Of a stretch of 50,897 nt of DNA, positions 1-7,662 are shown one piece after another. Each line of letters opens with the position of its first letter. The first letter of the stretch is position 1. The stretch covers positions 1 to 50,897 of the forward strand of contig JAFQQT010000059.1 of assembly GCA_017410455.1 (NCBI GenBank). The letters are read 5' to 3'. The notes under the pieces are model-generated. The model worked only from the letters and a program-made list of their open reading frames with translations, was not told the DNA's origin and searched no databases. A program made the position numbers and the translations under genes. This DNA is from Clostridia bacterium (GTDB lineage Bacteria; Bacillota; Clostridia; Christensenellales; Aristaeellaceae).

Positions 1-240
1 GGTGGCCCAGTCGCCCTCGGTGTGGCCGGTGGCGGGGATGGCCTCGGTTTCCAGGGTATCGCCGCAGGCGGAGCAGGTCAGGGCCTTCTCGCCGTCCATG
101 GTGCAGGTGGGCTCGGTGGTGGTGGCCCATTCGCCCTCGGTGTGGCCGGTGGCAGGGATGGCCTCGGTTTCCAGGGTATCGCCGCAGACGGAACAGGTCA
201 GGGCCTTCTCGCCGTCCATGGTGCAGGTGGGCTCGGTGGT
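1..240. repeat. 120-bp tandem repeat inside the cohesin-like gene
   Basis: Bases 1-120 and 121-240 differ at only about four positions. A third, more diverged unit continues to about 360. Each unit encodes one 40-residue CxxC repeat, so the array can expand or shrink without a frameshift. The array runs off the left edge. Confidence 0.9.
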
Positions 241-1041
241 GGTGGCCCATTCGCCCTCGGTGTGGTCAACGCCCGCAGCGGGGATGGCTTCGCTGTCCAG
301 GGTCTCGCCGCAGACGGTACACTGCAGCTCCTTCAGGCCGTCCTTCTTGCAGGTGGCAGGCGTGACGGTGACCCACTCGCCGTCGTCGTGGCCGGAGGCG
401 GGGATGGCCTCGGTCTTCGTGCCCTTGCAGACGGAGCAGGTGAAGGTCTTCACGCCCTCCTTGGTGCAGGTGGGCTCGGTGGTGACGGCGCCGTTGTCCC
501 AGGTGTGAGTGGTCAGCTTCGGGATGGACTCGGTCCTGGTCTCTTCGCAGCCGGAGTTGGTGCAGGCGTAGGTGCGCACACCTTCCTTGGCGCAGGTGGG
601 TTTGGTGGTCACGGTGCCTTCGTCCCAGACGTGGTTGGTGCAGGCGGTGGATTCTACGGTGACGGAGCCGGCGGAAGCAGTCACAGTAGCATAATCATCA
701 TCGCCATTCCACGCTTCGGCAATAGTGACCGAAATCTGGTAAGTTCCGGCAGCTGCATTGTCTTTGATCTTCAGAGTCAAGGTTCCGTACTGTCCGGAAG
801 GAAGCACGTCCGCAGCAGAAACGGTAATCTCGCTCGTTCCCGTTGCATAACCCTCTGAAGCAGTCAGACTGACAGCTTCAAATACTGAAGTATCAAAGCT
901 GATTCTCAGCTGAAAAAAGCATGCGTCTGTGTTGTTGACCATGATCGGAACGGTGACGGTATCTCCGGGCATAGCTGCAAACGCAGCGCTGGTGAAGAAC
1001 AGCATGCACAATGTCAGTATGATCGCAATGGTTTTTTTCAT
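1..1041 (-). CDS. Secreted cohesin-like protein with Cys-rich treble-clef-type repeats (3' end cut by window edge)
   Basis: The start is the ATG at 1041, behind an AGAGAGG ribosome binding site and 22 bases after the stop of the upstream gene, so the two are probably one operon. The product opens with a signal peptide (MKKTIAIILT..., cleavage near AAFA-AMPG). Next comes about 110 residues resembling a cohesin fold (PGDTVTVPIMVNN, later GTLTLKIKDNAAAGTYQISV). The rest is a chain of about 40-residue units with a CxxC pair, of the type TCTMDGEKALTCSVCG followed by TEAIPATGH, which are common in clostridial surface proteins and look like small zinc-binding or disulfide knuckles. The reading frame is open to base 1, so the C-terminus and any anchor are missing. 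A scaffold or adaptor on the cell surface is inferred; the ligand is unknown. Confidence 0.8.
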   Translation of the reverse strand, partial: MKKTIAIILTLCMLFFTSAAFAAMPGDTVTVPIMVNNTDACFFQLRISFDTSVFEAVSLTASEGYATGTSEITVSAADVLPSGQYGTLTLKIKDNAAAGTYQISVTIAEAWNGDDDYATVTASAGSVTVESTACTNHVWDEGTVTTKPTCAKEGVRTYACTNSGCEETRTESIPKLTTHTWDNGAVTTEPTCTKEGVKTFTCSVCKGTKTEAIPASGHDDGEWVTVTPATCKKDGLKELQCTVCGETLDSEAIPAAGVDHTEGEWATTTEPTCTMDGEKALTCSVCGDTLETEAIPATGHTEGEWATTTEPTCTMDGEKALTCSACGDTLETEAIPATGHTEGDWAT

Positions 1042-1063
1042 GTCGGTATCCCTCTCTTGTTCA

Positions 1064-3532
1064 TTATTTCAGGACAACGTCCCAATGGGCAAGATACTTC
1101 AGCAGACGCACGGAGTCGCGGCCATCCACAAGACCGTCTCCGGTGACATCGGAGTTTGACTCATGGATCGTTACATCCCAGTGGGCAAGGTACTTCAGCA
1201 GGCGTACGGAGTCACGACCGTCCACAACGCCATCGTCCGTCACATCACCCGGTATGCGCGTGGGGGCTTCTTGCACAGAGATGGTGAAGGCAGAGAGATT
1301 TGCCAAATCCTCATCGAAACTGATAATTTGCGGCCTGACAGTAATCGTGGCGGGGAATGCTGCTCCGTCACCAAATGCGAGCGGGATGCTCAGAATGTGT
1401 CCGTTCAATACACTGCCATTTCCTGAGCTCATGATGATGGTCGCAGAATTCTTTGTCAGGGAGAAGTTGCTTGCCGTACCGCTTGCAGATACACCATCCA
1501 CATTCATGGTCACATCTGAAGGGAACTCCAGCTCCAGTGTGATCTGTGCGATGGACACCCCATCCGGATTGCTGATGCTGACAGGCACTGTCACCGTGCT
1601 GCCGGGCAGCGCCGTCAGGTTCGAACCAGCGCTCATGGTGATGTTGGACAGCGGCGTGTCGCTCGTCGCCGGAATGGCTTCCTCCGCCAGCGTTTCGCCG
1701 CACACCGTGCAGGACTGGCGCTTCAGACCGTCGGCGGTGGCGGTGGGTTCGGTGATCACGACCCAGTCGCCTTCGGTGTGGCCCTTGGCGGGAGTGGTTT
1801 CTGTTTCCAGAACGAGACCACAGGCGGTGCAGTACACTTCGCCCTCGCCCTTTTCAGTACAGGTAGGCTCCTTGGTGTACCGCCAGTCGCAGGGGTGGCC
1901 ATCGGGCAGGAGGGGATCGGTTCGAAGTACTTCGCCGCAATCGGAGCAGATCAGGCTTTCCACACCCGGTTCGGTGCAGGTGGCGGGTTCAACGGTGACC
2001 CACTCAGTGTTGGCATGCTCGCAGTCATCCTCCACCGGAACGGCGTAGGAGGTGTTGGCATACTGCACCCAGCCATACTTGCCGTCCGCCGTGCGGCAGT
2101 AGCCGTACAGATTGCCGTTCTTGGTGATGGTGTGATTGAGATCCACATAGAAGTAGTCGCCCTCCTGCATGGTGCAGGACTTGTCCACGCTGGTGGAAGC
2201 CCACTTGCGCACGTTCAGGGAGTTGGCCACTACCTGGTACTTGGTCCAGTTGGTAATGTCGCTGCCATACACGACCGGCGTGGGAGAGGCCACATAGCCT
2301 GTTCCGTTTCCCTTCATTCGGGCGTGCACCCAGTCCTTGGTGTAGGTGTAGTCCCACTCAATGTTGCAGGTGCCGTTCCTGTTACAGTGCACGACGGTGA
2401 AGCTGTCGCCGTTGACGGCGGTTACAAGGAACATGTGGCCGCCCGTCCAGATCATATCGCCGGGCTTGACGTAATCCAGCAGGTCGGCGTTGTCCGTGTC
2501 CGGATGGTAGTACATGCCGTAGGACTCGGTTTCCGTATCCATGTCCCAGACAAGCTCAAACATCATGCGGGCAAAGCCGGTGCACTGCACGCCCTTCCAG
2601 CTGCCCCAGTAATGGTTGCAGGTGCTGTTGGACACATTTGCATGAAGCGAAGAACCCTTGACGCAGGGCTTGTTGGTGATCGTCGTGGCGTGGCCGTTGA
2701 TGGTGAAGCTCTTCTGGGTGTATGTGCTGTCCAGATCGTCGGCCGACCAGTGATTCCAGTACCAGCCGTTCGGGAATACATTCCTCAGGTAGGACAGCTT
2801 CGTGTTCAGGGAACCGCTGGGCACGGTGTAGGAGGTGGGCTTCTCCACAATGGTGAAGGTCTTCTGGACGGGGACGTACTTATCGCCGAAAGCGAACTGG
2901 TGCCCCTCGTAGGTGAAGCCTATCCACACGCGGATCGTATAGTTATACTCGCCCGGCGGCAGGGTGGAGATATCGTACAGTTCGTTGATGTTGTAGTCGG
3001 TGATATCGATCTTCGTCGTCACACCGCTGGGCCAGCTCGAAATGTGCTCATCAAACGCATGGCCGCCGCCCACCCCGCACCAGATGTCAAACAGGAAGAT
3101 AGGGCAGACGCTCGAGCTGTCCAGGATGCCCGAGAAGGTGAAGGACGTGCCCTGGACGATCTCGCCCTCCGGCGCGCTGATCTTCGAGGTCGTTACCGGC
3201 GCGGCTCCGTTGCTGATGCGGACAAAGGAAGCGCATTCCTTGTCGCTTGCCTTGTCGTAAAAGCAGAGATAGCCGCCGGTAAACAGCTCTGCCCAGAGAT
3301 TGCCGTATTCATTCTTGACCAGGCGCTCGATGAACACGACATCGCCAGCAGCGACAGTCTTGCCCGTTGTAGGGCTGCTGGCGTACGGTTCTGTGTGGAC
3401 GCTGACGCTTTCCAGCCAGGTGAATTGCGCGTCAAGCGTACAGAACTCCGTGTAGCTTTCGGCCTGTGCTGTTGCAGTTGTACCAAGAAGCAGCATCAGG
3501 GCCAGCACGAGCAGCAGATGCCTTCGTTTCAT
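1064..3532 (-). CDS. Secreted CHAP-like peptidase/amidase with SH3-like, Cys-rich, cohesin-like and dockerin domains
   Basis: 822 residues with a signal peptide (1-24). In order: an SH3-like segment (about 30-105), a beta-rich segment (115-230), a CHAP/NlpC-like domain (about 240-410) with probable catalytic Cys317 in GVQCTGFARM and His366 in TGGHMFLVTAV, a second SH3-like segment (425-500), three CxxC treble-clef-type repeats (505-640), a cohesin-like domain (645-760), and two dockerin repeats at the C-terminus (DVTDDGVVDGRDSVRLLKYL and DVTGDGLVDGRDSVRLLKYL) with the usual Ca-binding Asp pattern. Cutting of peptidoglycan or a peptide bond is expected from the CHAP-like fold, but the substrate is not known. 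A cohesin and a dockerin in one polypeptide, next to a second cohesin-like protein, suggests self-assembly on the surface. The gene is first of two and diverges from the LytTR regulator. Confidence 0.85.
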   Translation of the reverse strand: MKRRHLLLVLALMLLLGTTATAQAESYTEFCTLDAQFTWLESVSVHTEPYASSPTTGKTVAAGDVVFIERLVKNEYGNLWAELFTGGYLCFYDKASDKECASFVRISNGAAPVTTSKISAPEGEIVQGTSFTFSGILDSSSVCPIFLFDIWCGVGGGHAFDEHISSWPSGVTTKIDITDYNINELYDISTLPPGEYNYTIRVWIGFTYEGHQFAFGDKYVPVQKTFTIVEKPTSYTVPSGSLNTKLSYLRNVFPNGWYWNHWSADDLDSTYTQKSFTINGHATTITNKPCVKGSSLHANVSNSTCNHYWGSWKGVQCTGFARMMFELVWDMDTETESYGMYYHPDTDNADLLDYVKPGDMIWTGGHMFLVTAVNGDSFTVVHCNRNGTCNIEWDYTYTKDWVHARMKGNGTGYVASPTPVVYGSDITNWTKYQVVANSLNVRKWASTSVDKSCTMQEGDYFYVDLNHTITKNGNLYGYCRTADGKYGWVQYANTSYAVPVEDDCEHANTEWVTVEPATCTEPGVESLICSDCGEVLRTDPLLPDGHPCDWRYTKEPTCTEKGEGEVYCTACGLVLETETTPAKGHTEGDWVVITEPTATADGLKRQSCTVCGETLAEEAIPATSDTPLSNITMSAGSNLTALPGSTVTVPVSISNPDGVSIAQITLELEFPSDVTMNVDGVSASGTASNFSLTKNSATIIMSSGNGSVLNGHILSIPLAFGDGAAFPATITVRPQIISFDEDLANLSAFTISVQEAPTRIPGDVTDDGVVDGRDSVRLLKYLAHWDVTIHESNSDVTGDGLVDGRDSVRLLKYLAHWDVVLK

Positions 3533-3585
3533 GAATGAAAACCTCCATTCTGTTCCAGTATGCAGTGCATACCTTGTCTGTCTCT

Positions 3586-3614
3586 ATGTTACAACACACT
3601 TCCGTGTGTAACAA
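3586..3614 (-). promoter_or_regulatory. SigA-type promoter for the surface-protein operon, overlapping a dyad
   Basis: Read on the minus strand, the -35 is TTGTTA (3609-3614) and the -10 is TAACAT (3586-3591) with a 17-base spacer. A 25-base imperfect palindrome (3588-3612, arms GTTACA...ACAC and GTGTGTAAC) covers the whole spacer, so a protein bound there would sit exactly on the promoter. Confidence 0.6.
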
Positions 3615-3635
3615 ACCGGACGAACCCGCGGAAGA

Positions 3636-3665
3636 ACCGTTCGTACCGCCGGGAAGAAATTTGTT
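3636..3665 (+). promoter_or_regulatory. Putative LytTR-family operator (two 9-bp direct repeats)
   Basis: The site ACCGTTCGT (3636-3644) matches the published LytTR consensus [TA][AC][CA]GTTN[AG][TG] at all nine positions. After 12 bases comes AAATTTGTT (3657-3665), which matches at seven. Two repeats about 21 bases centre to centre is the expected arrangement. The pair ends 20 bases before the -35 of the regulator gene and lies just upstream of the divergent promoter. Confidence 0.55.
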
Positions 3666-3685
3666 CCGGAAAATGATGATTTTGC

Positions 3686-3714
3686 TTGCAATTCCGTGCT
3701 GATATGGTTACAAT
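3686..3714 (+). promoter_or_regulatory. SigA-type promoter for the LytTR/GHKL operon
   Basis: TTGCAA (3686-3691), a 17-base spacer and TACAAT (3709-3714). The start codon is 35 bases further on, with AGGAGG at 3734-3739. Confidence 0.8.
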
Positions 3715-3749
3715 ACAAACCATAGCACACAAAAGGAGGCGATTTTCGC

Positions 3750-4481
3750 ATGCATTTTGTCGTCATTGATGACACCGCGATCCACCGGGAGCTGCTGACG
3801 CAAAGGCTGCAGGAGGTTTGCACGGAGCTGGCCATGGAGTATGACATTCCCCTGTCCACGCAGAGCGGTGAGGAAGTCCTTGCCTATGCGGCCCACGCGC
3901 AGGAGGGGACGGTTTACCTGCTGGACATTGAGCTGGCAGAGGAGAACAACGGAATTGCCCTGTGCCGCAGGCTGCATGAGGTGGATCCCGACGGCTACAT
4001 CGTCTACGTCAGCGCCTATGAACGGTATGCGCTGGAATGCTGCCAGTCCCATGCGTTCGATTTCCTGCTCAAGCCGTGGACGGTGGTGCAGCTGCGGGAG
4101 TGCATCCGCGCCATCAGGAAGGCGATGGACATTGCCAGGGGCGGGCATGACTGGCTGACGGTCAACATCGGCTCCCGCACCCTGCGGCTGAAGCAGAGCG
4201 ATATCGTCTACCTGAGCAAGGAACACAACAATGTCACCATCCACCTGCGCTCCGGCGACACCATCCAGCAGCGCACCTCTTTTGAGGCGCTGCTCCGGCA
4301 GCTGAAGGCGGAGGACTTCCTTCGCTGCCACAAATGCTATGTGGTGCGGCGCAATGCCGTCAGCGAGTACAGCTGGGCGGAGGATGAGCTGATCGTCTGC
4401 ACGGGTGAGACGCTGCCCATTTCCCGCCGCCGCGCCGCCGCCATCCGGGCGGAAATGACCGAAAAGGGGGTGCGCACATGA
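3750..4481 (+). CDS. LytTR-family response regulator
   Basis: 243 residues. The receiver domain (1-about 120) shows the acidic pair Asp7-Asp8, the phosphoacceptor Asp59 in VYLLDIEL and the conserved Lys108 in FLLKPW. A LytTR DNA-binding domain follows (about 136-238, with LKQSDIVYLSKEHNNVTIHL and FLRCHKCYVV). It would bind direct-repeat sites and control transcription; a matching site lies in its own upstream region. The last four bases overlap the start of the kinase gene, so translation is coupled. Unlike classic agr loci there is no agrB or peptide pheromone gene nearby. The divergently transcribed surface proteins are the most obvious target, which is an inference. Confidence 0.93.
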   Translation: MHFVVIDDTAIHRELLTQRLQEVCTELAMEYDIPLSTQSGEEVLAYAAHAQEGTVYLLDIELAEENNGIALCRRLHEVDPDGYIVYVSAYERYALECCQSHAFDFLLKPWTVVQLRECIRAIRKAMDIARGGHDWLTVNIGSRTLRLKQSDIVYLSKEHNNVTIHLRSGDTIQQRTSFEALLRQLKAEDFLRCHKCYVVRRNAVSEYSWAEDELIVCTGETLPISRRRAAAIRAEMTEKGVRT

Positions 4482-5776
4482 CCTTCACCCTCTACAATGC
4501 AGCCCTGTGCGTTGTCTGCTGCCTCATCAGCGCCGTTACGCAGCTGCTCACTGCCTGCGTGGTGACGGACAACAAGCCCTCCTGGCGGGGCTACGGCTGG
4601 TTTGCCCTGCTGCTGACGTCCCATGCCCTGCTCTCCACAGGAACCGCTCTCAAGGAAACCCTGCTCATCATGCCCCTGTCCATTGCCTTTTCCATTCTCC
4701 CGTTCATCATCCATTTCCGGCTCAGGGGCTGGCAGCTGATCTCCAAATTCCTGATCTACTATGCGCTGCTGCTGGGCGGCGAAACCGTGATTGCTATTAT
4801 CTGGAATGCCTTTCGGGTGGATGAGTTCATGGAGGCCATGGCTTATTACACCCATCCCATCTGCATTGTGGGACAGTTTGCCCTGGCCGCAGGTGTTCTG
4901 TCCATCACCTGGCTGTACGCATTTTTGCGTCGTGCCCGGCAGAACCGCGAAAGCCTCATGATGGCTGGCCGCGTCATGCGTATTGTGCTCCTGCTGTTTG
5001 TCGTCATTGGTCTGGGTTGTGCCTATCCGGCGCTGTACCAATATCAGCTTTTCTTCGGCAACGATGCCGAGCTGACCATGCTGTATTTTATCCTCCCTGC
5101 CCTCGTTGCGCTGGGCGCCACCTACCTGATGCAGGACATCAGGTACATCATTCTGTATCATCAGAACCGAGAACTCCGGCAGCAACAGGACATACAGAAC
5201 GCGCTGCTGCACCGCTCCCGCATGTTCCACCACAACCTGGCCAACATCCTCTGCGGCCTGCAGGGCACCATCCACCGCCGCGATTTTGACGCCATTGACG
5301 ATTACTGCCAGGACATCGTCAAGCGCTGCCAGATGATCAACAACGAGAACGTGCAGGCGCTGCGGCAGATCCCCCGGCCGGCAGTCACGCTGCTCATTCA
5401 GCAGAAGATCCTGGACGCCAACGAGGCGGGCGTGCCCTTCTACGTCCACATTGACGACAATCTGTCCTGGCGGGGCTGGCGCGATGCGGATATGTGCCAG
5501 CTGCTGGGCGTGCTGCTGGACAATGCCCGCGAGGCGGCCATGGCCTCCGATGCGCCCTACATCTCCCTGGAGATGCACAACCTGCGCAGCGGGATGGAGC
5601 TGGTGGTGCGCAACACCTGGGGCGAGGCGCAGGAGAAGCCGCAGCCCGCGGTGGATACGGCGCCCTCGCGCGGGCTGGGTCTGCCCAGCGTGCAGGCGCT
5701 GCTCAGGCGCTACCCCCGCACGACCTTCTCCCTTTACCACAGGGATCGTTATGTGGAGGCGCATCTGATCATGTAA
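4478..5776 (+). CDS. GHKL sensor histidine kinase (AgrC-like)
   Basis: 432 residues, starting at the ATG that overlaps the regulator's stop (ATGA). The N-terminal half (about 1-220) is hydrophobic with roughly six membrane segments and no large outside domain. It is followed by a short linker and the kinase core. The phosphorylated His is probably His252 in MFHHNLANIL, matching the HDYxN box of AgrC-type kinases. The ATP-binding domain has LLDNAREAA (Asn349) and a GLGLPSV glycine box near 399-405. It should sense a signal at the membrane and phosphorylate the regulator encoded just upstream; the signal is unknown. Confidence 0.92.
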   Translation: MTFTLYNAALCVVCCLISAVTQLLTACVVTDNKPSWRGYGWFALLLTSHALLSTGTALKETLLIMPLSIAFSILPFIIHFRLRGWQLISKFLIYYALLLGGETVIAIIWNAFRVDEFMEAMAYYTHPICIVGQFALAAGVLSITWLYAFLRRARQNRESLMMAGRVMRIVLLLFVVIGLGCAYPALYQYQLFFGNDAELTMLYFILPALVALGATYLMQDIRYIILYHQNRELRQQQDIQNALLHRSRMFHHNLANILCGLQGTIHRRDFDAIDDYCQDIVKRCQMINNENVQALRQIPRPAVTLLIQQKILDANEAGVPFYVHIDDNLSWRGWRDADMCQLLGVLLDNAREAAMASDAPYISLEMHNLRSGMELVVRNTWGEAQEKPQPAVDTAPSRGLGLPSVQALLRRYPRTTFSLYHRDRYVEAHLIM

Positions 5777-5862
5777 GCATGCTTTCATTGCACAACGCAG
5801 CGTTATGGGGGCCGCGGAGTCATCCTCTGAAGCGGGCCCGGAACGGCCCATCTGGCTGCCAT

Positions 5863-5904
5863 AAAGGCGGACAGCGCATCATTCGTGTGCTGTCCGCCTT
5901 TTGT
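5863..5904 (+). terminator. Rho-independent terminator after the two-component operon
   Basis: A 13-base perfect stem (AAAGGCGGACAGC 5863-5875 with GCTGTCCGCCTTT 5889-5901), followed by a short T run. It lies 86 bases after the kinase stop. Confidence 0.85.
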
Positions 5905-5952
5905 TATGCCGTCGGAACGCTGCCTGTGCGGCGGTGGCCGCCATTCTGGCAT

Positions 5953-5982
5953 GCAAAAAGCCCCTCCGCAGCGGGAGGGGCC
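5953..5982 (-). terminator. Terminator after the GH30 gene
   Basis: On the minus strand the stem GCCCCTCCCGC/GCGGAGGGGC is followed by CTTTTTGC. It lies directly downstream of the GH30 stop and would end the long minus-strand array. Confidence 0.85.
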
Positions 5983-5987
5983 GGAGA

Positions 5988-7433
5988 TCATTTGGTCAGC
6001 ACGATGGTCACGACGGACTGCATCGGCACGGTGAACTCCGTCTTGACTGCGCCGTTGTAGGTGCGGGCGAGGTCACGGGCGTTGCTCGTTTCGTGGATCT
6101 CCATGGTGCGGTAGGCGCTGAAGTCGCCCTCCAGGGCGGCCACCTGATTGGTATAGGATTCGTTGATCAGCACGATGACCAGCTGCTCCTTGCCGTTGTT
6201 TTCGCCCTTGAAGGCCACGGGCAGCAGGTCGTCATTGCCGGAAACCTCCACGCGGGTGAAGCCCGGTCGGATGAAGCGGGTGTAGTTGCCGTAGGACCAC
6301 AGGCGCTTGAGAGGCACGATGGAGATGCTGCCATCGCCCGCCTCTGAGGCGTAGATCAGGCCGTCACGATAGCCGCCGGGGGCCACGCCCACCCAGTTGG
6401 ACCAGGACACCACGTCCAGGATGGTCAGATCCTCCTGCACGACCTTGGCCAGGTTGATGGCGCTGTCCATGCCGAAGTCGGAGCCGTTGACCATCTCGCA
6501 CCACTCGCTCATGCGGATCTTCACGTCCGGGTACTGCACCTTCATCCAGTTCCTGAAGGAGATCTTGGACTGGGTGTTGGACCAGTAGGAGTGGCAGTCG
6601 ATGGCGGTGAAGTGCCCGTTGAGGCGGGAATTGCCCAGGATGGCGGAGACGTAGGAGATGGTCTGGCCGCCCCACTCGCCGCTCTCGGGGCCGGAGAGCT
6701 CAACGCCCGCAGCCACCAGGGCAGGGCGCTTCTCCAGCTCCTCCAGGAAGGCGATGTACACGCCCGCGATCTCGTTGGGCTCGTAGTGGCAGCCCTCCTG
6801 ATCGCCAGCCCACTCCCACTGGGGCTCGTTGATGGGGGAGATGAACTTGACGGGGATGCCCAGCTCAAGGAAGTGCTCAGCCACGTCGCAGCAGTAAACG
6901 GCCCATTCGGCGTAGTTCTCCGGGTCGATGTTGCTGGTGGTGCCGGGGGTCAGGTGGGCCCAGCCGTTCTTGGTCAGGCGCTCGAGGGGGCTGTTGCAGA
7001 ACAGCACGACCTCGGTCACGCCCAGGCGGGTGGCCTCCTGCACGAACCACATTGCGCCCTCGTCCTTGGACCAGTCGTATTCACCAGGGGCAACCTCGAA
7101 GGACTGCGCGCGGCGGTTGGGATCCCAGTAGGAGCCGTTGCCGCTGTCAGCGGAGCCCGCGCCCAGGTTGTAGCGGACGTTGGTCAGGCCGATGCCGTAG
7201 GTGGGGTCGAAGAGGAGCGTCGCGATGCGCTGGCGGTTGGTGCGCATCGTGTTCATGTACTTGCTGTCCCATGTGCCCATGTACTGGGCCCACCAGCACA
7301 GGCTCGTACCGAAGGATTCGATGGTCTGGTAGGTGACGGTTTCGTCAATCTTCATGGTGACCTCCGCGAGGGCGGGCAGGCAGCAGGCGCACAGCATCAC
7401 TGCCGCTGCCAGCAGGGAAAGGAATTTCTTCAT
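5988..7433 (-). CDS. Secreted glycoside hydrolase family 30 (endo-beta-1,6-galactanase-like)
   Basis: 481 residues from the ATG at 7433 (AAGGAGG six bases upstream; the open frame extends further up but has no ribosome binding site there). A signal peptide (MKKFLSLLAAAVML..., cleavage near ALAE) is followed by a TIM barrel and a short C-terminal beta domain. The retaining-enzyme acid/base is probably Glu203 in SPINEPQWEW and the nucleophile Glu310 in RMSEWCEM. The opening SFGTSLCWWAQY resembles the GH30 group that cuts beta-1,6-galactan, rather than the glucosylceramidase or xylanase groups; this subfamily call is from memory of motifs. It lies at the end of the ABC/DUF5696 array, behind a weak hairpin, and could feed sugars to that importer. 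Confidence 0.85.
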   Translation of the reverse strand: MKKFLSLLAAAVMLCACCLPALAEVTMKIDETVTYQTIESFGTSLCWWAQYMGTWDSKYMNTMRTNRQRIATLLFDPTYGIGLTNVRYNLGAGSADSGNGSYWDPNRRAQSFEVAPGEYDWSKDEGAMWFVQEATRLGVTEVVLFCNSPLERLTKNGWAHLTPGTTSNIDPENYAEWAVYCCDVAEHFLELGIPVKFISPINEPQWEWAGDQEGCHYEPNEIAGVYIAFLEELEKRPALVAAGVELSGPESGEWGGQTISYVSAILGNSRLNGHFTAIDCHSYWSNTQSKISFRNWMKVQYPDVKIRMSEWCEMVNGSDFGMDSAINLAKVVQEDLTILDVVSWSNWVGVAPGGYRDGLIYASEAGDGSISIVPLKRLWSYGNYTRFIRPGFTRVEVSGNDDLLPVAFKGENNGKEQLVIVLINESYTNQVAALEGDFSAYRTMEIHETSNARDLARTYNGAVKTEFTVPMQSVVTIVLTK

Positions 7434-7460
7434 GTTGCCTCCTTGGGGAGATTCGGTAAA

Positions 7461-7496
7461 GCCCCCGCGCCGGTTGGGGTCAACAGACGCGGGGGC
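7461..7496 (-). terminator. Weak hairpin between the permease and GH30 genes
   Basis: A nine-base stem (GCCCCCGCG 7461-7469 with CGCGGGGGC 7488-7496), followed on the minus strand by only TTTACC. It may lower, rather than stop, transcription into GH30. No convincing separate GH30 promoter was found in the 229-base gap. Confidence 0.45.
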
Positions 7497-7508
7497 AGGG
7501 GGACGAAG

Positions 7509-7534
7509 TGAATTCGGAATTCGGAATTCAGGAT
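7509..7534. repeat. Short GGAATTC tandem motif
   Basis: GAATTCG-type heptamers are repeated head to tail in the gap before GH30. A looser version occurs at 34680-34714 in another gap. The same gap also holds two copies of GCCAATGGCGGAG (near 7552 and 7629). No function is known. Confidence 0.6.
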
Positions 7535-7662
7535 TGCTGGAGTCACTCGGCGCCAATGGCGGAGGGATGGGTCGCAGCCCCCTGGCGTCCGAAGCTGTCA
7601 GGCGCGTGGGACTGCGATGCCGCCCAGTGCCAATGGCGGAGAATGGTCCAGCGGAACGCTGG

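Noticed and set aside
3750-5776. A complete agr quorum-sensing locus
   Set aside because: Only the kinase and regulator are present; no AgrB-like protease or small peptide gene was found on either side.
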